From JAPUIN01 sp041580375 (lineage in GTDB: Bacteria; Acidobacteriota; Polarisedimenticolia; Gp22-AA2): 11,391 nt of DNA. This document shows, piece by piece, positions 7,212 to 11,391 of this stretch (position 1 is the first letter of the stretch; each line of letters begins with the position of its first letter). The translations under genes were made by a program, and so were the position numbers. The stretch lies in assembly GCA_041580375.1 (NCBI GenBank), contig JBFGDZ010000120.1:1-11391 (forward strand), in the 5' to 3' direction. The notes beneath the pieces are model-generated. The model did not search any database. It saw only the letters and a list, made by a program, of their open reading frames with translations, and was not told the DNA's origin.

Positions 7212-7451
7212 ATGAGCGAAGCGACGGGACGCGTAGCGCCGGACGGGGGGCCCGCGACGCTCTGCCGGCACCTGCGCACCAAGAAGTACTACTACGGAAC
7301 CCCCCGGGAATCGCTGGAGAGCGCCGACCTCTCGACCACGGCGCAGTTCTGGTGCCTCAGGACCATGCGCGTCGTGGGGCCCGACGAGGGATCGGTCACC
7401 GCGCGCTCCTGCCGTCCCCCCCGCTCCTGCTGCGAGCCGGCGGAGCCGTGA
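7212..7451 (+). CDS. Unrecognised 79-residue Cys-containing protein
   Basis: I do not recognise this family with certainty. The 79-residue product has Cys18 in LCRHLRTKKYYYG, Cys48 in QFWCLRT, and Cys67, 73 and 74 near the C-terminus in SCRPPRSCCEP. The spread of aromatic residues around the cysteines, and the CxH pattern, look like a small metal-binding (zinc or iron-sulfur) or redox fold, but this is inference. There is no signal peptide or membrane segment. GAGGAGA (7194-7200) overlaps the stop of the FAD subunit and lies 11 bases before the ATG, and the next gene begins four bases after its stop, so it sits inside the operon. Its base composition is like its neighbours'. The tight packing, a plausible ribosome site and an organised, non-repetitive sequence support a real gene. 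It could be an accessory or maturation factor, or a small electron carrier, for the molybdoenzyme. Confidence 0.72.
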   Translation: MSEATGRVAPDGGPATLCRHLRTKKYYYGTPRESLESADLSTTAQFWCLRTMRVVGPDEGSVTARSCRPPRSCCEPAEP

Positions 7452-7455
7452 GGGT

Positions 7456-9810
7456 GTGACCTCCTCCGCCGCGCCCCGACCGCCGCGATCCGCGCCATTC
7501 GTCCTCCTCTCTCGAGCCGTGCCCGTCGCGCTCGCCCTGATCGCGGGCGCCGCCGCCGGGGGTGCGCCGCGATCCGCCGCGGAGGAGCCGGGCGGCCCGG
7601 AGAGCAGGCCGCGATCGGGGCAGCGCGAGCGGATCCCGCTCGGTTTCACGCGGGAGGCGTGGGATGACCAGGCCAGGCTGGAGGAAGAATTCGCGAAGCG
7701 TCTCGATCGTCGCCGGATCGCCCGGTCGTTGAGGGCCCTCTCGGCCGGGGCGCACCGCGCCGGCACGGAGGGGGGCCGGCGCGTGGCGCTGCTGGTGAAG
7801 AAGGAGATCGAGAATGCCGGATTCCGCCCCGAGATCGTCTCCTACCGGTTCTACAACACCCATCCGGGACCGCGATCGATCCATCTGACGGAGCCGGAGA
7901 AGCGGCCGCTGACGCTCGTCGAGGATCGCATTCCGGGCGATCCCTACACCGACACGGCGGCCAACCATCGCGCCTTCGTCGCCTACAGCGGGTCGGGCAC
8001 GGTGGAGGGTAAGGTCGTGTACGCCGGGCAGGGGACGGAGCGCGAGTTCCGCGTGCTGGACGAGGCGGGAATCTCGCTCGCCGGCCGCATCGCCCTGATG
8101 CGCTATTTCGGCGCCGGCGAGGGAGCCAAGATCCTGCGCGCGCAGGAGCGCGGCGCCGTCGGGGCCGTGCTCTACGCCGACCCGCTGGAGGACGGGTTCG
8201 TGCACGGGGCCGTCTATCCGCGGGGGAACTGGCGCCCGGAGGGGTCGATCATGCGCCGTTCGATCATCGCCACACCCTACGGGGGCGATCCGCTGACCCC
8301 CGGCTGGGCGGCCAAGGCGGACGCGCGTCGTCTCGATCCGGCCGAAGTGCCGGGCCTGCCGCACATCCCCGTGCTGCCGATCTCCTACCGGGATGCGGCC
8401 GCCGTCCTGTCCTTCCTGGAGGGGCCCGAGGCGCCGCCCTCGATGCGGGGCGGCCTGCTGCGGGAGGGGCGCCCCCTCGTCTACCGCCTCGGGCCCGGGC
8501 CGGCCCGGGTCCGGCTGTCGGTGAGCATGAAGCCGCGCACCGACACGATCCGGAACCTGATCGTCCGCATCCCGGGCGAGGAGGAGCCGAACGCCTGGAT
8601 CCTTCTCGGCAACCACCACGACGCCTGGATCTACGGCGCGGGCGACCCGTCCAGCGGCACGGCGGCCGACCTCGAGGTGCTGCGCGCGCTGGGCGACCTG
8701 CGCCGGCGCGGATGGCGGCCGCGCCGCACGCTGATCGTCGCGTTCTGGGACGCCGAGGAGATGAACCTGGGGGGCTCGACCGAGTGGGCCGAAGAGCACG
8801 CGGACGAGCTGCGCCGCAAGGGTGTGGCGGTGATCAACATGGACTCGGCCGTGTTCAACGGCGCGCGTCCCCTCTACGTCGCGGCGAGCCCCTGCCTGCA
8901 CCGCCTGTTCCGCGAGGTCGCCTCGGCCGTGCGCTCCCCGGCGGGGGCGGGAAGCCTCGCGGACCGCTGGCTCGAGCTGCAGAACGAAATGCGCGGGAAG
9001 ACGTCCGTCGACGGTTTCGGACCCGACTACGATCCGAAGGCCCCGTTCGACGCGCCGTACATCGACCCGATCCCGCTCAGGGACGATCAGACTCCCTTCG
9101 TCGAGTTCCTGTCGATCCCGGGCAGCGACATGTACTACGGCGCCGACTACGGCATGTACCACTCGCTGTACGAGAACGAGCACTGGATGAGGACCGTCGT
9201 GGATCCCGAGTTCGAGCACCACCGGGCCATGGCCGACTTCCACGGCCGGCTCGGGCTGCGGCTGGCGATGGCCCCCGTGCTGCCGCTCGACGCGGTGGCG
9301 ACCGCCGACGCGTGGCGCGACGCGATGGGCGCTCTCGAGCGGAGGGCGGACGAGAAGGGGATCCCGACGCGGGCCCTCAAGCCGGTGCGGCGCTCGCTGC
9401 GCCGTTTCCGCCAGGCCGCGCGCGAGTTCGCCGACGTGCGCGAGGAGGTCCTCGCCGGCGTGTCGTGGGGGGCATCGGGCGCCCCGGAGCGGCTCGTCGC
9501 CGTCAACCGTCAGCTGGCCGCCGTCGATCGGTCGTTCTTCCAGGCGGAGGGCCTGCCCGGCTTCCCGCTGGCGCGGAATCTGTGGGCGGTTTCTCCGGGG
9601 CCGGTCCCCGATCTGGCCGACGGACGGCTGCCGGGCCTGCGCTGGCCGCTCGAGGCGGGCCGGGAGGCGTCGCTCGCCAACGAGGTCGCCGTCTACGGCC
9701 TCGCCCTCGACGAGGCGACGGCGCACCTGCACCGCGCCCAGGGGATCCTCGAGACCCTGAAGGGTCCGTCCCCCCTGGACGGCGCCGCGCCGGCGCCCCC
9801 TACCCCCTGA
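7456..9810 (+). CDS. Secreted M28 metallopeptidase of the glutamate carboxypeptidase II/PSMA type
   Basis: A 784-residue zinc peptidase. An N-terminal signal peptide is visible: arginines, then a hydrophobic run (about 15-36) ending near APRSAAEE. A PA (protease-associated) domain covers about 150-300. The M28 catalytic domain has the full two-zinc set: His387 in GNHHDAW, bridging Asp397 in GDPSSG, base and ligand Glu434-Glu435 in WDAEEM, Asp463 in INMDSAV, and His569 in MYHSLYEN. RPRRT and STEWAEE around these closely resemble human PSMA. A C-terminal transferrin-receptor-like dimerisation domain covers about 610-770. Family members remove C-terminal residues, often glutamate, or cleave dipeptides outside the cytoplasm. 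The start is a GTG four bases after the upstream stop; it gives a complete signal peptide, and no ATG in frame does so. GGAG lies about ten bases upstream. Linkage to the molybdoenzyme operon is unusual. Its end overlaps the opposing aminotransferase gene by 11 bp. Confidence 0.92.
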   Translation: MTSSAAPRPPRSAPFVLLSRAVPVALALIAGAAAGGAPRSAAEEPGGPESRPRSGQRERIPLGFTREAWDDQARLEEEFAKRLDRRRIARSLRALSAGAHRAGTEGGRRVALLVKKEIENAGFRPEIVSYRFYNTHPGPRSIHLTEPEKRPLTLVEDRIPGDPYTDTAANHRAFVAYSGSGTVEGKVVYAGQGTEREFRVLDEAGISLAGRIALMRYFGAGEGAKILRAQERGAVGAVLYADPLEDGFVHGAVYPRGNWRPEGSIMRRSIIATPYGGDPLTPGWAAKADARRLDPAEVPGLPHIPVLPISYRDAAAVLSFLEGPEAPPSMRGGLLREGRPLVYRLGPGPARVRLSVSMKPRTDTIRNLIVRIPGEEEPNAWILLGNHHDAWIYGAGDPSSGTAADLEVLRALGDLRRRGWRPRRTLIVAFWDAEEMNLGGSTEWAEEHADELRRKGVAVINMDSAVFNGARPLYVAASPCLHRLFREVASAVRSPAGAGSLADRWLELQNEMRGKTSVDGFGPDYDPKAPFDAPYIDPIPLRDDQTPFVEFLSIPGSDMYYGADYGMYHSLYENEHWMRTVVDPEFEHHRAMADFHGRLGLRLAMAPVLPLDAVATADAWRDAMGALERRADEKGIPTRALKPVRRSLRRFRQAAREFADVREEVLAGVSWGASGAPERLVAVNRQLAAVDRSFFQAEGLPGFPLARNLWAVSPGPVPDLADGRLPGLRWPLEAGREASLANEVAVYGLALDEATAHLHRAQGILETLKGPSPLDGAAPAPPTP
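9781..9797. other. GC-rich hairpin at the convergent gene junction
   Basis: GGCGCC (9781-9786) and GGCGCC (9792-9797) form a perfect 6-bp inverted repeat with a 5-base loop, within the last codons of the peptidase gene and just beyond the aminotransferase stop. There is no T-tract on either strand, so it does not meet the usual intrinsic terminator pattern; it is the only strong structure at this junction. A role in ending either transcript is inference. Confidence 0.3.
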
Positions 9811-11134
9811 GCGCCGGGGCGATCGCGTCGAACGCCTTCAGGTTGGCGTCGACGTCCTCCTTCGTGTGGGCGATCGACAGGGTCCAGACGTCCCCGCCGA
9901 AATGATGCGCCGGGAGGATCCCCCGGTTCATCATCCCCAGCCACCAGTGGCGGAACGTGTCCTCGTCCGCGGTCATGAAATCGCGGTAGGAGCGGAGCGG
10001 CCGGTCGGTGAAGGTGATCATCCCGCAGGGGCCCACGGCGTTGATCTGGGCCCGCAGGCGGCGCTCGCGAACGATCGACCGGTACCCCTCCGTGAGCCGG
10101 CGGTTCAGATCGAATACGTGCGCGTAGGCGTCGGCCGTGAGGATGTCGCGCAGGACGATCGTGGCGACGTGCAGCGACAGGGGATTGGCGGAGAAGGTGC
10201 CGACCTGGATCACGCGACCCGACTCGACCACCTCCATGATCTCCCGATCGGCGCCGATCGCGCCGAGCGGCACGCCGCCCGCGAGCGCCTTGGCGACGCA
10301 GACGATGTCGGGCTTGAGTTTGAAGTGCTCGGTGGCCCCGCCCGGGGCGATCTTGCAGCCCGTCTTCACCTCGTCGAAGATCAGGAGCGCCCCGTTCTCG
10401 TGGCACAGATCGCGCACCGCATCGAAGAAGCCGGGCTCCGGCTCGATGCAGCCGCAATCCATCATGATCGGCTCGGCGATGACGGCCGCGATCTCGTTCG
10501 TGTGCCGCGCGAACAGGTCTTTCACGGAGTCCAGATCGTTGAAGACCGCCATGAGCGTCAGCGCGTACGTCTCCTCCGGGATCCCCTCCGAAGCGGGAAT
10601 GCGCGCGCCCCGATCGGGCCGGCCGAGCTGGCGCAGCAAAGCGTTCGTGGTCACCAGCGTCTGATCGTTGTGGCCGTGATAGTGCCCCTCGAACTTGACG
10701 ATGTACTTCTTGGAGGTGTATCCGCGGGCGATCCGGAGGGCCGTCATCGTCGCCTCGGTCCCGCTGTTCGCGAAGCGCCACTGCTGCAGGCCGAACCGCT
10801 TCGCGAGAAGCTCCGCGACCTCGCGCTCCCCCTCGTGAGGCATGCAGAAGAGGGTCCCGCGCTTCGCCTGCTCGTGGATCGCGGAGACGACGGCCGGATG
10901 GGCGTGCCCGACGATCTGCGTCCCCATGTTGAGCATGAAGTCGATGTAGGCGTTGCCGTCGACGTCGTGGATCCTCGCTCCCTCCGCCCGCGCGGCGAAG
11001 AGGGGATAGGGATCCATCGTCCGGAAGTTGCTCGCAACACCGGACGGCACCGACGCCCTGGCGCGCTCCCACGCCTGGCGTGACTTGGGCGTGCGCTTGA
11101 GCCAGTTCTCCAGTTCCTGCCTCAGACCATCCAT
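9800..11134 (-). CDS. Class III aminotransferase, glutamate-1-semialdehyde 2,1-aminomutase-like
   Basis: A 444-residue fold-type I PLP enzyme. Motifs are NSGTEATMTALRIAR (123-137, cofactor phosphate region), HYHGH (151-155), IFDEVKTG (252-259, with Asp254 contacting the pyridine nitrogen), the Schiff-base lysine Lys282 in AKALAGGVPLGA, and GTFSANPLS (312-320). Overall it follows the HemL/aminomutase branch of class III. It differs from housekeeping HemL in having AKALAGG where HemL has the GKVIGGG-type loop, and in DEVKTGCKIAPGGATEHF around the gating region. It is therefore more likely a HemL-like aminotransferase or aminomutase of unknown substrate than the tetrapyrrole enzyme, and I give no symbol. 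It is cytoplasmic. The ATG at 11132-11134 has AGGAG nine bases upstream and an AT-rich leader. It converges on the peptidase gene, and its stop codon lies inside that gene's last codons. Confidence 0.88.
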   Translation of the reverse strand: MDGLRQELENWLKRTPKSRQAWERARASVPSGVASNFRTMDPYPLFAARAEGARIHDVDGNAYIDFMLNMGTQIVGHAHPAVVSAIHEQAKRGTLFCMPHEGEREVAELLAKRFGLQQWRFANSGTEATMTALRIARGYTSKKYIVKFEGHYHGHNDQTLVTTNALLRQLGRPDRGARIPASEGIPEETYALTLMAVFNDLDSVKDLFARHTNEIAAVIAEPIMMDCGCIEPEPGFFDAVRDLCHENGALLIFDEVKTGCKIAPGGATEHFKLKPDIVCVAKALAGGVPLGAIGADREIMEVVESGRVIQVGTFSANPLSLHVATIVLRDILTADAYAHVFDLNRRLTEGYRSIVRERRLRAQINAVGPCGMITFTDRPLRSYRDFMTADEDTFRHWWLGMMNRGILPAHHFGGDVWTLSIAHTKEDVDANLKAFDAIAPALRG

Positions 11135-11162
11135 GTCCGAAAACTCCTATTAATAATGAAGG

Positions 11163-11181
11163 GACGATTCAATGACGATTC
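11163..11181. repeat. 8-bp direct repeat, one helical turn apart, upstream of the aminotransferase gene
   Basis: GACGATTC occurs at 11163-11170 and again at 11174-11181, separated by AAT, so the copies are 11 bp apart. They lie 29-47 bp upstream of the aminotransferase start codon, next to an unusually AT-rich stretch (11139-11160). Same-face repeats of this kind are a common arrangement for a regulator binding in tandem. The repeat is seen directly; the operator role is inference. Confidence 0.35.
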
Positions 11182-11284
11182 CGTAATGTTCCGCCTTCGC
11201 TTCCGGATACGCGTCCGGAGGCCGGCCGGAGGGGCGATCGCGGGGGGTGTGCGCCACGTCCGGGTCGCGGAAGGAATCTCTCCG

Positions 11285-11315
11285 ATCGTACCGCGCCCCC
11301 CGGGGAGGGTGTCAA
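11285..11315 (-). promoter_or_regulatory. Possible sigma-70-type promoter for the aminotransferase gene
   Basis: On the minus strand a perfect TTGACA (complement of 11310-11315) is followed, after a 19-bp spacer, by TACGAT (complement of 11285-11290, four of six matches to TATAAT). The spacer is at the long limit. If real, transcription would begin near 11278 and leave a leader of about 140 bases before the start codon at 11134. Nothing else in the 257 bp upstream of the gene looks more like a promoter. Confidence 0.35.
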
Positions 11316-11391
11316 GGAACGACGCCCGCTCGCGGCGTTTCCTCCTGCCGGTATCGCGAGAGTGTCAGTGAGACTGGTAGTCGCAGATGAT

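Larger units (their letters stand above)
11135..11391. other. Right-hand non-coding region upstream of the aminotransferase gene
   Basis: I find no convincing gene in these 257 bp. The region holds the aminotransferase ribosome site (complement of 11144-11148), the AT-rich leader, the direct repeat and possible promoter listed separately, and TCCGGA at 11202-11207 and 11214-11219 around TACGCG, which can form a 6-bp hairpin. The remainder to the window edge (11316-11391) shows nothing I can assign. An open frame of 71 codons here lacks a family resemblance or ribosome site and is not called. Confidence 0.5.

Noticed and set aside
11149..11156. AT-rich TTATTAAT as a -10 box for the aminotransferase gene
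   Set aside because: It lies directly next to the ribosome site, so transcription would begin within or after the Shine-Dalgarno sequence; no matching -35 is at the right distance.
11202..11219. TCCGGA-TACGCG-TCCGGA as a regulatory palindrome
   Set aside because: TCCGGA is itself palindromic and frequent in this GC-rich sequence, so the pair is weak evidence alone; it is noted only in the region description.
11156..11371. 71-codon plus-strand open frame at the right edge
   Set aside because: It is Arg-rich with no recognisable motif, has no Shine-Dalgarno sequence, and overlaps the probable promoter and leader of the divergent aminotransferase gene.

Overview
This is a GC-rich window (by eye about 70% GC) with tightly packed bacterial genes. 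The codon use, the style of the protein sequences and the short gaps suggest a soil or sediment bacterium of the Acidobacteriota or a similar high-GC phylum. No 16S rRNA or marker gene is present, so the lineage is a guess. I saw no tRNA, rRNA, CRISPR array, insertion sequence or phage gene.

Layout. Left part, minus strand: the N-terminal two thirds or so of a CoA-disulfide-reductase-like flavoprotein (1-914, running off the left edge), preceded on the same strand by a short PLP-dependent threonine/serine dehydratase (1033-2013). A 129-bp divergent intergenic region (2014-2142) then leads into a plus-strand run of seven closely spaced genes (2143-9810). In order these are: a two-cluster ferredoxin; a MocA-like molybdenum cofactor cytidylyltransferase; the three subunits of a xanthine-dehydrogenase-family molybdenum hydroxylase (a Tat-exported 2Fe-2S subunit, a molybdopterin subunit, and an FAD subunit with a four-cysteine insertion); an unrecognised 79-residue Cys-containing protein; and a secreted M28 metallopeptidase of the glutamate carboxypeptidase II (PSMA) type. 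Gaps between these genes are 1-24 bp, so they look like one operon. A class III aminotransferase of the glutamate-1-semialdehyde aminomutase type (9800-11134, minus) converges on the peptidase gene, and the two ends overlap by 11 bp. The last 257 bp are the leader and promoter region of the aminotransferase gene.

How it fits together. The three molybdoenzyme subunits match the E. coli PaoABC (YagTSR) architecture: export of the heterotrimer by the small subunit's twin-arginine signal, a molybdopterin subunit with the catalytic glutamate, and an FAD subunit that probably carries an extra [4Fe-4S] cluster. MocA in the same run fits, because PaoABC uses the cytosine-dinucleotide form of the cofactor. 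Neither an XdhC/PaoD-type insertion chaperone nor a cytochrome electron acceptor is in the window. The ferredoxin has no export signal, so how it couples to an exported enzyme is unclear. The 79-residue protein and the secreted peptidase are the parts of the operon least explained by known PaoABC biology. I did not find a clearly new defence or mobile system. The most interesting items are the composition of this extended operon, the 79-residue protein, and a hairpin that covers the ribosome binding site of the first gene.
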